A program made the translations under genes and the position numbers. Source: Pseudomonadota bacterium (lineage in GTDB: Bacteria; Pseudomonadota; Gammaproteobacteria; Burkholderiales; Burkholderiaceae_C). Taken from it: a stretch of 39,964 bases of DNA. Under the pieces are notes generated by a model, which searched no databases, was not told the origin of the DNA, and saw nothing but the letters and a program-made list of their open reading frames with translations. Shown here piece after piece: positions 18,511 to 27,091 of this stretch (positions are counted from its first letter, which is position 1; each line of letters starts with the position of its first letter). The stretch is taken from the NCBI GenBank assembly GCA_021808525.1, contig JAKBBK010000024.1, positions 1 to 39,964 of the forward strand, given 5' to 3'.

Positions 18511-19410
18511 GTCGGCCGCCCGCGCATGCTCGCGTGCCAGTTGCAGCAACAGATCCACCGCGTGCCGCAGCAGCGGCGTGCTGGGCTTGCTCGCGGAGGT
18601 GGCCAGGAACAGCCGGCTGTACAGGCTGGGCTGGGTCAGCGCCCGCACGCGGAAGGCCTCGCGCTGGCCGCTGGCCAGCACCGCCCCGCGCGCCAGCACG
18701 GCATGTCCATGGCCGCAGCGCACCAGGTCCAGGATGGACTGCACCCCCGAGACTTCCCAGGCGATCTGCAGCTTGATGTGGGACAGGGCCGCCTGGTTCT
18801 CGATCATGCGCCGAATGGCATGGGTGCGCTCGGGGATCACCAGGGGATACGAACCCAGGCTGTTGAAGGGCACCTCATGCTCGGGCTCGCCCCTTCCCGC
18901 GGGGCTGACAAGGCACAACTCCTGCTCGAACACGGGCCGGACCTCGATGGCCTCCTGGCTTTGCGGGTTCAGCACCAGGCCGATGTCCACGCGCCCGGTG
19001 GAAATCCACTCCGTGATATGAGCCGACAGGCCTTCCACGATGGCCAGGCGCGCCTTCGGCAGGCTGGACTCGAAACCCTGCACCAGGGGCAGCGTGAGCA
19101 CCCGCCCCATGCTCGGCGGCAGCCCGATGATGATGCGCCCGGTCGGCTCGTCGCGCCCCGCCTCCAGATCCTCGCGGGCCTGCGCGACGAGTTGCAGGAT
19201 GCCCGCCGCATGCTCGAACAGGCGCTTGCCCGCCTCGGTGAGCACGACGCCGCGCCCGGTGCGCTGCAGCAGCACGGCGCGCAGGTCGGTCTCCAGCAGG
19301 CGAACCTGACGGCTCAGCGCCGGCTGGGCGATGTCCAGCAGCACCGCCGCCTTGCTGAAGCTGCCCACCTCGGCGACGCGCACGAAATATTCGAGTTGCT
19401 TGAGGTTCAT
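18496..19410 (-). CDS. LysR-family transcriptional regulator of the lig region
   Basis: 304 residues from ATG 19410. N-terminal winged HTH: MNLKQLEYFVRVAEVGSFS, KAAVLLDIAQPALSRQVRLLE, then VVLTEAGKRLFEHA. The rest (about 90-300) is the two-lobed inducer-binding domain (IIIGLPPSMGRVLTLPLV, VDIGLVLNPQ). LysR proteins of this kind activate aromatic pathways when an intermediate binds; LigR/PmdR-like regulators do this for lig genes. It lies directly upstream of ligJ on the same strand with only 119 bp between, and its stop codon lies within the candidate operator. A second copy of that operator precedes the porin/ABC operon, so it probably controls both. The gene follows the short-chain dehydrogenase by 50 bp. 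Confidence 0.9.
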   Translation of the reverse strand: MNLKQLEYFVRVAEVGSFSKAAVLLDIAQPALSRQVRLLETDLRAVLLQRTGRGVVLTEAGKRLFEHAAGILQLVAQAREDLEAGRDEPTGRIIIGLPPSMGRVLTLPLVQGFESSLPKARLAIVEGLSAHITEWISTGRVDIGLVLNPQSQEAIEVRPVFEQELCLVSPAGRGEPEHEVPFNSLGSYPLVIPERTHAIRRMIENQAALSHIKLQIAWEVSGVQSILDLVRCGHGHAVLARGAVLASGQREAFRVRALTQPSLYSRLFLATSASKPSTPLLRHAVDLLLQLAREHARAADHINS

Positions 19411-19460
19411 CCCCCTATTGGAGCACTCTCCCGAGGCTTGCGCGCCGTCGCGGCGAGCGC

Positions 19461-20225
19461 TCAGCGCGGCGCCATGCGCAGCGCGCCGTCCAGGCGGATG
19501 GTCTCGCCGTTGAGGTAGACGTTGCGCACCACATGCGCGGCCAGCGCGGCGATCTCCTGCGGGCGCCCCAGGCGCTTGGGAAAGGGCACCGAGGCGGCCA
19601 GGGAATCCTGCACCTCCTGGGGCATGGCCGACATCATCGGAGTGTCGAACAGGCCGGGGGCCACGGTGGCCACGCGAATGCCGTGGGAAGCCAGATCCCG
19701 CGCCAGGGGCAGCGTCATCGCCGCCACGCCGCCCTTGGAGGCCGAATACGCGGCCTGCCCGATCTGTCCGTCGAAGGCCGCCACCGAGGCGGTCAGCAGC
19801 ATCACGCCGCGCTCGCCGTCGGCCAGGGGCTCCAGGGCCGCGATGCGCGCGGCGCACAGGCGAACCACGTTGTAGCTGCCGATCAGGTTCACCCGCACCG
19901 TGCGCTCGAAGTCCTCCAGCGGAGCCGGCGTGCCGTCGCGCGAGACCACGCGCTTCGCGCCGGCCACTCCGGCCATGTGCATGACGATGCGCGCCGTGCC
20001 GTGCGCCTGGGCCGCCTGCTCGATGGCGGCCTGCAGGCCCGCGCTGTCGCTCACATCGGCCGCCAGCGCGATGCCCCCGATGTCGGCGGCCACCGCGCGG
20101 GCGCGCTCGGCGTTGAGGTCCAGCACCGCCACCTTGGCGCCCTGGCGGGCCAGTTCCCGGGCCACCGCCTCGCCCAGCCCGGAGCCCGCTCCGGTGACCA
20201 GCGCGCTCTGTCCTTGAATTTCCAT
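19461..20225 (-). CDS. Short-chain dehydrogenase, 3-hydroxyacyl-CoA dehydrogenase type II-like
   Basis: 254 residues from ATG 20225 (MEIQGQSALVTGAGSG). Classical SDR: cofactor motif TGAGSGLG (about 11-18), LDLNAER specifying NAD(H), ASVAAFDGQIGQAAYSASKGG with catalytic Ser, Tyr and Lys (YSASK), and PGLFDTPMM. Overall it resembles the HSD17B10/3-hydroxy-2-methylbutyryl-CoA dehydrogenase group, which oxidise short 3-hydroxyacyl-CoAs. A role in the aromatic pathway is not required by known chemistry. It precedes lysR by 50 bp and follows the HD-GYP gene by 64 bp on the same strand. Confidence 0.87.
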   Translation of the reverse strand: MEIQGQSALVTGAGSGLGEAVARELARQGAKVAVLDLNAERARAVAADIGGIALAADVSDSAGLQAAIEQAAQAHGTARIVMHMAGVAGAKRVVSRDGTPAPLEDFERTVRVNLIGSYNVVRLCAARIAALEPLADGERGVMLLTASVAAFDGQIGQAAYSASKGGVAAMTLPLARDLASHGIRVATVAPGLFDTPMMSAMPQEVQDSLAASVPFPKRLGRPQEIAALAAHVVRNVYLNGETIRLDGALRMAPR

Positions 20226-20289
20226 ATCCTGATTCCGTCGTTTGGCTGCAAATGGAGCTCCGTGCGACCGCGCGCACGAAGGCGCCATT

Positions 20290-21663
20290 TCACGCCGTCG
20301 CGGCCCGGCTGTCCAGCAGGTCGGCCTCCACCCGCTCGGCCGCCGCGCGCAGGGCGACCATGCAACGCTCGTCCAGCGCGGTGCCGACCAGGCCCTGCAT
20401 CATGTCCAGGGTCTTCCCGATCGGCACCGCGGCGCGGTAGGGCCGGTCGGCGGAGATGGCATCGAAAATGTCGGCCGTGGTGATCACCCGGGTTTCCAGC
20501 GGGATGTCCGCCGCGCCCAGGCCCCGCGGATAGCCGGTGCCGTCCAGGCGCTCGTGATGGGCCCCGGCGATGCGCGCCAGCTCGGCGAAGGGCTCGATGC
20601 CCGAGAGGATCTGCTCGGTGTAGAGGGCGTGCATGCGCACGGCTTCCCATTCCGCCTCGTCGAGCCGGCCCGGCTTGTCGAGCACGGTGTTGCTCACGCC
20701 CAGCTTGCCCAGGTCGTGCAGCAGCGCCCCCCGGCGCAGCCAGCGCCGACGCGCGGCATCGAGGCCCAGCTGCTCGGCGATCAGGTCCGCGTACAGCCCG
20801 ACACGTGCACTGTGCCCGGCCGTGTACGGGCTCTTGGCATCGATGATCTGGCCGAAGGCCTCGGCGATCTCGTCCAGGTAGTCGTCGTCCAAGGGCACGC
20901 TGTGGCGCGCGGGTTCCAGTGCGTAGACGCGTTGCGCGAGCGTGGGGTCGCGCAGGGCCTGCCAGAAGGACTCCCCGGCCTCCCCGACCACCCGCTCCAG
21001 CGCCCCCACCAGGGCGGGATCGAACCAGCTGCCGGAGCGCAGGCGCAGCTCCTGCAAGGCCGCGCCCGAGCCCCCGGCGGTGTGGAACACGTCCACCACC
21101 TGGGCCAGCAGCGCGATGCGCGAGGCCAGCGGAATCGCCTCCCCCGCCAGGCCGTCGGGCTTGCCGCTGCCGTCCCAGTGCTCGTCCAGCGCGTGGATGC
21201 CCTCGGCCACCGCCTCGCCGAAGCGCATCTGGCGCGCGATGTCGGCCCCGCGCTGGCAGCGGGTGCGGATGAGCTCACGGGAAAAATCGTTGCCGTGCTG
21301 GAAAATGTCCAGGGTGGCGCGAAAGCGCTCGGCCAGGCCGGATCGCAGGCCCGTATGGGTCAGCACGAAACGCGCCACCTGGGGCAGCGAGCTGCCCACG
21401 AGCTTGAAATCCCGCTTGAACTGCAGGTCGTCGCTGAGGTAGAGCTCGCAGATGCGTGCCGCGTTGCTGCTGCAACCCAGGTCCTTGAGCAGCAGCGTGT
21501 AGTACAGCTCCCACAGCGCGAAGCCGTCCAGGCCCAGCTCCTCGCCCAGCGCCATGCCGATCCAGGCGCAGCGCACGCAATGGCCACGCGGCTGGCCCTC
21601 CGTGATGTCCAGCGCGTGGCTCAGGGCCCCGATGAGTTCGGAAAGCTTCAATTGCTGCTGCAT
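20290..21663 (-). CDS. Tandem HD-GYP protein, c-di-GMP phosphodiesterase
   Basis: 457 residues. The C-terminal HD-GYP domain (about 255-445) is complete: HSARVGLYADLIAEQLG, HDLGK with His316-Asp317, the HH pair at 369-370, and ERLDGTGYPRGL with GYP at 377-379. Such domains hydrolyse c-di-GMP to GMP. The N-terminal half is a degenerate copy of the same fold: LLKDLGCSSNA (Lys60-Asp61 in place of HD) and EHWDGSGKPDGL (162-172, GKP in place of GYP). It probably serves as a sensory or dimer domain. It starts 44 bp after the big GGDEF-EAL gene, so both may be one transcript and act on the same second messenger. Confidence 0.88.
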   Translation of the reverse strand: MQQQLKLSELIGALSHALDITEGQPRGHCVRCAWIGMALGEELGLDGFALWELYYTLLLKDLGCSSNAARICELYLSDDLQFKRDFKLVGSSLPQVARFVLTHTGLRSGLAERFRATLDIFQHGNDFSRELIRTRCQRGADIARQMRFGEAVAEGIHALDEHWDGSGKPDGLAGEAIPLASRIALLAQVVDVFHTAGGSGAALQELRLRSGSWFDPALVGALERVVGEAGESFWQALRDPTLAQRVYALEPARHSVPLDDDYLDEIAEAFGQIIDAKSPYTAGHSARVGLYADLIAEQLGLDAARRRWLRRGALLHDLGKLGVSNTVLDKPGRLDEAEWEAVRMHALYTEQILSGIEPFAELARIAGAHHERLDGTGYPRGLGAADIPLETRVITTADIFDAISADRPYRAAVPIGKTLDMMQGLVGTALDERCMVALRAAAERVEADLLDSRAATA

Positions 21664-21707
21664 GCCACGCTCCCACGCCGATGCCGCGCCCGCGGCCTGC
21701 TCAGACT

Positions 21708-24700
21708 CTACGCCGCTCCCGGCGCTTCGGATTCACGCTGCCCCCCTGCCTCCCCGGTCTGCAGTCGCTGCAGCAGCCAGCGTACGAACGGTAGTTCGGC
21801 CGACCAGGCCGCGGGCGCGCAATGGGCAGCCGCGTGCCAGGCCTCGATGTCCCCGCCCCGCAAGCCGATGCGGTGCAACCATTGGCTCACCGGGCAATCG
21901 TCGACAGGCATCGGCGTCAGCGCGGGGTCCTGCGCCAGCGCCCAGTGCAGCGCCAGCGCGCCCAGCGGCCCGTGGATGCGCTCGCGACCCAGGCGCGGGC
22001 CGCCGCTGGCCCACCAGGGGTGCAGCTCGGCGGCCGGCATCGGCCGCGCCAACGCGAAACCCTGGGCCAGCCTGGCACCCAGTTCGCGCACGGCGTCCAC
22101 CGTATCCGTGTCCTGGGCCCCTTCCACGATCACCTGGCGCCCGAGTTCCGCGCCCATGCGGATCAGGGTTCCGACCAGGTTGAAGCTGAGCATGGGCGAG
22201 CGCCGCAGGTTCAGGGTCAGGCTCTGGTCGACCTTGATGGTATCGAAGGGCAGCTCGGTCAGGCGCTTGAGACTGCTGTAGCCGGAGCCCAGGTCGTCGA
22301 TTGCCAGTTTCACCCCCAACTCCGCCAGGGCCGCGATGGCGCGGGCCTGGGCCGCACCATCGATTTCCTGGGTCTCCAGCAATTCCAGGGTCAGGCGCCC
22401 CGGGGCGACACCACTGGCACGCAAGGCCTGCTCCACCCACTCGGAGCACTGCGGATGGACCAGCGTGGTGGGCGCCAGGTTGACCGCGACCTCGAGCTCC
22501 AGCCCTTCCGAATCCCAGCGCCGCAGCCACGCCAGCGACTGCTCCAGCACCATGCGCAGCAGGCGGTCGAGCTCGGCGTCTCCCAGCAGGGGCAGGAACA
22601 CGCCGGGCATCACCAGCGAGCCGTCGGCCGCGCGCAGCCGTGCCAAGGCCTCGACACGCCGCACGCTGCCGTCGAGCAGATTCACCACCGGCTGCATGTG
22701 CAGCTCCAGGCCTCCCCGAAACAGCGCGGCCCGGTGCGCCTGAGCCACCTCCCGGGACGGGGGCGCCACGGGCTGGGGCACACGCAGGGTGCGCCAGGCC
22801 TGGGCCGCCCGCTGCTGCAGCAGCTTGGCGAAATGACGCATGCGAGGCGCCTGGAACTGCTCGGGCCAGGCGCCGAACAACACCAGCACGAAGGCCGCGC
22901 CCTCCTGTTGCGCGGGCACCGGGATGGCCATCACGCTGCGCACGCCGTGCGCCTGCATGCGCGCCTGCCACAGGCCCAGGCGCGCGTCGCGCCCGTATTC
23001 GCCGGTGCTGTGGATGCGCCCGCTGCGCCACGCGCTGCCGACCAGGCCGCGCCCGGCCGGACTGTCGTCGTCCTGGCGAACCTGGTAGCTGCCTTCGCGA
23101 AGATCCCTGCCGATGGCCTGCGCACAGGGGCCCGCACCCGCCTCCACCTGGAAGCAGCCCTGGGAGTCGGGGCGCATGAGCACGCAGGCCAGCATGCCGT
23201 CGAGCTCGCCCACGGGGCGCAGCAGCGCCTCCAGCGCGTCGCGCCAGGGCGTGCCCGCAACGGGCGCCTGCTCGTCGAACACCGCGAAGTACCGCGCCAC
23301 GACCTGCTCGTGGGCGAGCACCTGCGCCTGCAGATCCTCGCGCAGCCTGGCCTCGGCGACCTGCGCCAGCTCGTGGCGCGTGCGCGCCATCACGGCCGAG
23401 GCGCGCATGCGCTGCGCCAGCTCTTCTTGCACCAGGGCGGCGCCGCGCACCAGCATCGCGGGGCCCAGCCCCATGAGCGCGAGCGCCCGCCCGTGCTGCC
23501 CGGCGCGATGCCGCACCTCGTCGTGCCTGCGTTGGTGGCCGAGCAGCCATTGCAGGTGCAGGGCCTGCTCCGCCGCCAGCTCACGCAGCCGATCGGCGTG
23601 CAAGCTGCCCTCGGGTTGCGCCCATTCGGCGAGCAGCCGTTGCTCGTAGGCCTGGGGTTCGAGCAGGGCTCGCACCGCGGCCGCCCCCAGCAATTCGCTG
23701 GCACGCGCGCCGAAGGGGTCGAAATTCGCCGCCGCCTCGCTGCCGACGCTGCTGCTGGTCCCCAGTTGCCACCAGTGCGCGCGCTGCAGCTTGTGGGCCT
23801 TGAGCTCGTACAGCGCGGCGTCGGCCTGGCGCAGCACGGCCTCGCCACCGCCGGCCTGCGTGGGCACCAGCGCCAGGCCCAGGCTCATGCCCACCCGCGC
23901 ACGCTGGCCCTGCGGGAGCTGGAATTCGCGCTCCACGGCATCGTGCAGGCGCGCCAGCACGGCGCCCAGCTGGGCTTCGAGCTCCTGCTCGTCCAGGTCT
24001 TCCAGCACGAGCACGAATTCATCGCCGCCAAAACGGGCCAGGAAATCCGACCCTCGCAGCGCGTCGCGCAAGCGGCGCCCGAATTCGCGCAGCAAGGCGT
24101 CGCCCGCGCCATGGCCGTGCGCGTCGTTGACCGGCTTGAAGTCGTCCAGGTCCAGCATGCCCACCACCACCCGGCTGCCGGGCCGGCGCGCGCGCTGCAG
24201 CACGCGTGGCAGGTATTGCTCCAGCGCGCGTCGGTTGGGCAGGCCCGTGAGCGTGTCGTGGCGGGCCTGGAAGCTGATGGTGTCGCGGGCCTCGTGCAGA
24301 GCGGTCACGTCGATGACACTCCACAACACGCCGGGCGCGCCGTCGGGCAGCTCGATGGGCACACCGCTGAGCTCACACACCCTCGGCGAGCCATCACGCC
24401 GGCGAAAGCGCTGCTCCAGCCGGCCCCGCAACAGCCCCTGCCGCGCCTGGTGGGCGATGGATTCGAAGCGCGCGCTCTCCGGGCCAGCGCCGAACAACTC
24501 CGCGGCGGACTGGCCCAGCAAGTCCTCGCGGGCGTAGCCGAGCATTTCGCACAGTGCCGGGTTCAGATCCCCGATACGCCCGTGGGCGTCCTGCGTGAAC
24601 ATGCCCGCCGCGTTCTTTTCCATCAGGCGGCGCTGGTAGGCCAGCGCGCGCTCCAGCAAGGCCGAGGACTCGCGCTCGCGCCGGGCCAGGTCGATGCGGT

Positions 24701-25730
24701 CCAGGCCGCTGGACAGGTTCTCCGACAATTCCTCCAGCAATTCGCGCAAATCCTGGTCGTAGACCGCGGTCTGGGCGTCGATGATGGTCATGATGGCCCA
24801 GGTTTCGCGCCCGCGCCGGATGGGAAGGGTCGCAGCCGCGCGAAAACCGTAGCTCTCGGCCATCGAGCGCCAGGGCCCGAGTTCGGGGGATCCGAGGAAG
24901 TCGTCGCTGACCAGCGCGCGGCCCTCGCGCCAGACCACGCCCGCGAAGCCGCCCCCATGCGGATCGTCGGCACGGCTGGAGATCACGATGTGCTCGAGGT
25001 ACTCGGTCTGGCCGGCGCTGGCCAGGAACTCGAAACGACCGTCCGCCGCGGGGCGGGCCACGTACATGAGCCTGGCCCCCGCGTAGCGCACTCCGAGGGC
25101 GCAGGCCTGGCGCAGCAGTTGCAGATCGTCGTCGGCCTCGGCCAACGCCTGGCTGACCCCGGCCAGAAGCGCACGGAAATCGGCCAGCCGGCGCAGGCGC
25201 CGTTGCGCGCCGCGCAGGCGCGCGGCGGCCTGGCGGGCCTCGATCACCCGGATCGCCTGCCGACCGAGCCGCGCCAGGCCCTCGCGCTGCGCGGCATCCA
25301 GCCGGCGAGGCACGTGGTCGAGCACGCACAGGGTACCCAGCGCATGGCCCTCGCCCGTGCGAAGCGGCACACCGGCGTAAAAGCGCAACCGCGGCGCCTC
25401 GCGCACCAGCGCCTGCCCGGCGAAGCGCGGATCCTGCCGCGCGTCCGGGACTTCCAGCAGTTCGTCGCCGAGGATCGCCTGCGCGCAGAACCAGCCTTCG
25501 CGCGGGGTCTCGCGAAGCTCCAGCCCGCGGCGGCTCTTGAACCATACGCGGGCGGAGTCGACCAGGCTCACCAGGGCGATGGGCGCGCCCACGAGCAGCG
25601 CGGCCAGCGCGCCCAGGTCGTCGAACACCTGCTCGGCGGCGGAGTCCAGCAGCTCGAGCTCGCGCAGGGCCTGAAGGCGCTGGGCCTCGTCGTCGGGCAA
25701 TGCGGCGGAAGGGACGGCGGGCAAGGACAT
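21708..25730 (-). CDS. Large GAF-GAF-PAS-GGDEF-globin-like-GAF-EAL-CZB-like c-di-GMP protein
   Basis: 1340 residues from ATG 25730. Domains in order: GAF (20-165, R-E-G-W-F-C-A-Q-A-I type), a second GAF (185-345), PAS (365-475, LNPALCEMLGYAREDLLG), GGDEF (485-655; GGDEF at 568-572, with the inhibitory RxxD site RGSD five residues before), a helical globin-like region (675-815), a third GAF (820-980), EAL (995-1240), and a C-terminal helical stretch (1255-1330). The EAL domain keeps EAL (1027-1029), VNLAP, ELLE, DDLGSG, KVD and the Glu of VEG, so phosphodiesterase activity is plausible, and the GGDEF is complete, so synthesis is too. No signal peptide or membrane helix is seen: a cytosolic sensor. 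It probably heads an operon with the HD-GYP gene. In the globin-like part the usual proximal His is not seen (G-R-A-L-A-L-M-G); the C-terminal part has His1262, Cys1279, His1299, His1303, as in CZB zinc domains. Confidence 0.85.
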   Translation of the reverse strand: MSLPAVPSAALPDDEAQRLQALRELELLDSAAEQVFDDLGALAALLVGAPIALVSLVDSARVWFKSRRGLELRETPREGWFCAQAILGDELLEVPDARQDPRFAGQALVREAPRLRFYAGVPLRTGEGHALGTLCVLDHVPRRLDAAQREGLARLGRQAIRVIEARQAAARLRGAQRRLRRLADFRALLAGVSQALAEADDDLQLLRQACALGVRYAGARLMYVARPAADGRFEFLASAGQTEYLEHIVISSRADDPHGGGFAGVVWREGRALVSDDFLGSPELGPWRSMAESYGFRAAATLPIRRGRETWAIMTIIDAQTAVYDQDLRELLEELSENLSSGLDRIDLARRERESSALLERALAYQRRLMEKNAAGMFTQDAHGRIGDLNPALCEMLGYAREDLLGQSAAELFGAGPESARFESIAHQARQGLLRGRLEQRFRRRDGSPRVCELSGVPIELPDGAPGVLWSVIDVTALHEARDTISFQARHDTLTGLPNRRALEQYLPRVLQRARRPGSRVVVGMLDLDDFKPVNDAHGHGAGDALLREFGRRLRDALRGSDFLARFGGDEFVLVLEDLDEQELEAQLGAVLARLHDAVEREFQLPQGQRARVGMSLGLALVPTQAGGGEAVLRQADAALYELKAHKLQRAHWWQLGTSSSVGSEAAANFDPFGARASELLGAAAVRALLEPQAYEQRLLAEWAQPEGSLHADRLRELAAEQALHLQWLLGHQRRHDEVRHRAGQHGRALALMGLGPAMLVRGAALVQEELAQRMRASAVMARTRHELAQVAEARLREDLQAQVLAHEQVVARYFAVFDEQAPVAGTPWRDALEALLRPVGELDGMLACVLMRPDSQGCFQVEAGAGPCAQAIGRDLREGSYQVRQDDDSPAGRGLVGSAWRSGRIHSTGEYGRDARLGLWQARMQAHGVRSVMAIPVPAQQEGAAFVLVLFGAWPEQFQAPRMRHFAKLLQQRAAQAWRTLRVPQPVAPPSREVAQAHRAALFRGGLELHMQPVVNLLDGSVRRVEALARLRAADGSLVMPGVFLPLLGDAELDRLLRMVLEQSLAWLRRWDSEGLELEVAVNLAPTTLVHPQCSEWVEQALRASGVAPGRLTLELLETQEIDGAAQARAIAALAELGVKLAIDDLGSGYSSLKRLTELPFDTIKVDQSLTLNLRRSPMLSFNLVGTLIRMGAELGRQVIVEGAQDTDTVDAVRELGARLAQGFALARPMPAAELHPWWASGGPRLGRERIHGPLGALALHWALAQDPALTPMPVDDCPVSQWLHRIGLRGGDIEAWHAAAHCAPAAWSAELPFVRWLLQRLQTGEAGGQRESEAPGAA

Positions 25731-25852
25731 GGCGGCTGCTTCGAAGAGGCCGGATCATTCTCGCACGCGGTCCCCGCGCGGCATCGGCAGGGCACCGGCA
25801 GCGTGGGGACACCTGGGGTAGACCCTAGCAATAAATGCGACACATTCCCTAC

Positions 25853-25880
25853 GTACCTTGCGGGCATTTTTCGCAGGTAC
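25853..25880. repeat. Inverted repeat in the divergent intergenic region
   Basis: GTACCTTGCG (25853-25862) pairs with CGCAGGTAC (25872-25880) with one bulged T and a 9-nt T-rich loop. It lies between the divergently transcribed GGDEF-EAL gene (start 25730) and the small gene at 25968. Could be an operator for either promoter or a hairpin in the plus-strand leader. Confidence 0.45.
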
Positions 25881-25967
25881 GCTCTCGTCCTGCGGCGCAT
25901 CCACCCTGCGCCCCGGGGAAAGCCCCATGAACCCCGGGCGGCACCATCCGCAAAGGAGGACTCCGCT

Positions 25968-26306
25968 ATGAACCAACATCCCTACGCAACACAAAGTTAC
26001 ACCGATTTGTTGGGTGAACTGGAACATGCGAGGCGGGTGCTGGCCCAGGCGCGCATCGGCAGTCTGGCGCCCGCCGCCGCCGCCCAGCGCGCCATCGAGG
26101 GCATCGACGCCGTCGAGGCATCCTGGAGCGCCTTTGGTCGGCAGCATCTGCGTGCCGCCCGTGGCGCGCTGAACCTGTTGCGCCAAGGCGCATTGCCCCA
26201 CACACCTCAATGCATCGACGCCGTACGAGAACTCTCCGCGCTGCTGCAGGCGCACCGTGGCGCGGACCACGCCCCTTCGTGCAACCGACACTACGCCTGG
26301 CAGTGA
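25968..26306 (+). CDS. Hypothetical protein of 112 residues
   Basis: Starts at ATG 25968, with a very good ribosome-binding site (AAGGAGGA at 25953-25960, 7 bp before). The protein is mainly helical (DLLGELEHARRVLAQARIG, AAQRAIEGIDAVEASWSAFG, AARGALNLLRQG, CIDAVRELSALLQAHRG) and has no signal peptide or membrane helix. I do not recognise a family. Its stop overlaps a GTG that starts pagP (GTGA), so the two are translationally coupled and may act in the same process or be regulated together. Confidence 0.7.
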   Translation: MNQHPYATQSYTDLLGELEHARRVLAQARIGSLAPAAAAQRAIEGIDAVEASWSAFGRQHLRAARGALNLLRQGALPHTPQCIDAVRELSALLQAHRGADHAPSCNRHYAWQ

Positions 26307-26923
26307 CGGCCCCCAAGCTCGCGCCCCGCCTGAGGGCCACCCTGAGGGCCACCCTGAGGGCCACCCTGAGTGCCTGCGGCCTGGTGGCCGCCTGCGCGAC
26401 CACCAACTGCCACGCGGGCATCGTGGCCAACGGGGAAAACTGGCTTTCCCGGACCGGCTCCCACCTGCAAAAGGTCTATGACCAGGGGCAGACCGAAATC
26501 TTTCTCACGGGGTACACCTGGCACGATCCGCACACCTACACGGCGGCCAAGCTCGCCGTACTCAACAGCCACGCCTGGGGTCTCGGAGCCGCCAGGCGCC
26601 TGGTCGACGCGGACGGAAGCGATGAAATGGTGTACGCGATGATGTTCTCCGACTCGCATCGCAACGCCGAACCCGTGGTGGGCTACGCGAAGCAGTGGAT
26701 CTGGCGCCCCGACGGCGGCCCGTTCAGCCTGGGTGCGGGGTACACGGCGGGCTTTACTTCCCGCGCCGATATTCTGAACAATATTCCATTTCCCATCGCG
26801 CTTCCCTTGTTTTCTCTGGGTATCGGCCCGGTGCGCTTGTACGGAACTTATCTTCCCAGGGTTACCAGCAAGCTCAACAACGGTAACGTGGCTTTCTTCT
26901 TTGCCAGCGTCCCCTTCGGCTGA
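26303..26923 (+). CDS. pagP: Lipid A palmitoyltransferase PagP
   Basis: 206 residues from GTG 26303, coupled to the preceding gene; the frame is open to 26210, but that would overlap the previous gene by 97 bp. PagP is an outer-membrane beta-barrel that moves palmitate from phospholipids to lipid A, changing resistance to cationic peptides. Sequence evidence: TGYTWHDPHTY (His74), MMFSDSHRNAEPVVGYAKQW (Asp117-Ser118), FSLGAGYTAGFTSR, IPFPIALPLFSLGIGP, NNGNVAFFFASVPF. His, Asp and Ser correspond to the catalytic H33, D76, S77 of E. coli PagP. The N-terminal signal region (about residues 1-38) is unusual: it contains a fourfold R-A-T-L-type repeat from a 12-bp DNA repeat and ends in TTNCHA. Confidence 0.9.
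   Translation: MTAPKLAPRLRATLRATLRATLSACGLVAACATTNCHAGIVANGENWLSRTGSHLQKVYDQGQTEIFLTGYTWHDPHTYTAAKLAVLNSHAWGLGAARRLVDADGSDEMVYAMMFSDSHRNAEPVVGYAKQWIWRPDGGPFSLGAGYTAGFTSRADILNNIPFPIALPLFSLGIGPVRLYGTYLPRVTSKLNNGNVAFFFASVPFG
26329..26370 (+). repeat. 12-bp tandem repeat in the pagP signal-peptide region
   Basis: Three perfect copies of CCTGAGGGCCAC (26329-26364) plus a partial fourth (to 26370). The unit is four codons, so gain or loss of units changes the length of the N-terminal region without breaking the frame. Confidence 0.85.
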
Positions 26924-27001
26924 GCGCAACAAGCGGAACGAATCGCACCAAAAATGCGGAGGACTCCGGTGAGGCCGCGCCGGGGGCTCGCCGAACACCT
27001 T

Positions 27002-27028
27002 CCGATCGTGCAAAGTTTCACGGATCGG
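27002..27028. other. Hairpin between pagP and the diguanylate cyclase
   Basis: CCGATCGTG (27002-27010) pairs with CACGGATCGG (27019-27028), with one bulged G, over an 8-nt loop. It may end the pagP transcript or lie in the leader of the next gene; no T-run follows. A TACACT (27044-27049) could be a -10 for the next gene, but I see no matching -35. Confidence 0.4.
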
Positions 27029-27091
27029 ATCGGCCCGCGCACCTACACTTCGCCGATCGTCCCGTTCGGGACACAGTGAGGGGGAAGCGAC

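Noticed and set aside
26210-26302. Earlier ATG start for pagP
   Set aside because: Overlaps the 112-residue gene by 97 bp and would precede the signal peptide with 31 Arg-rich residues; the GTG overlapping the stop fits coupling.
21822-26306. A 1494-codon open frame on the plus strand opposite the large GGDEF-EAL gene
   Set aside because: It is His/Gln/Ala/Gly-rich without domains, a usual artefact of GC-rich antisense; the minus-strand frame has intact GGDEF and EAL motifs.
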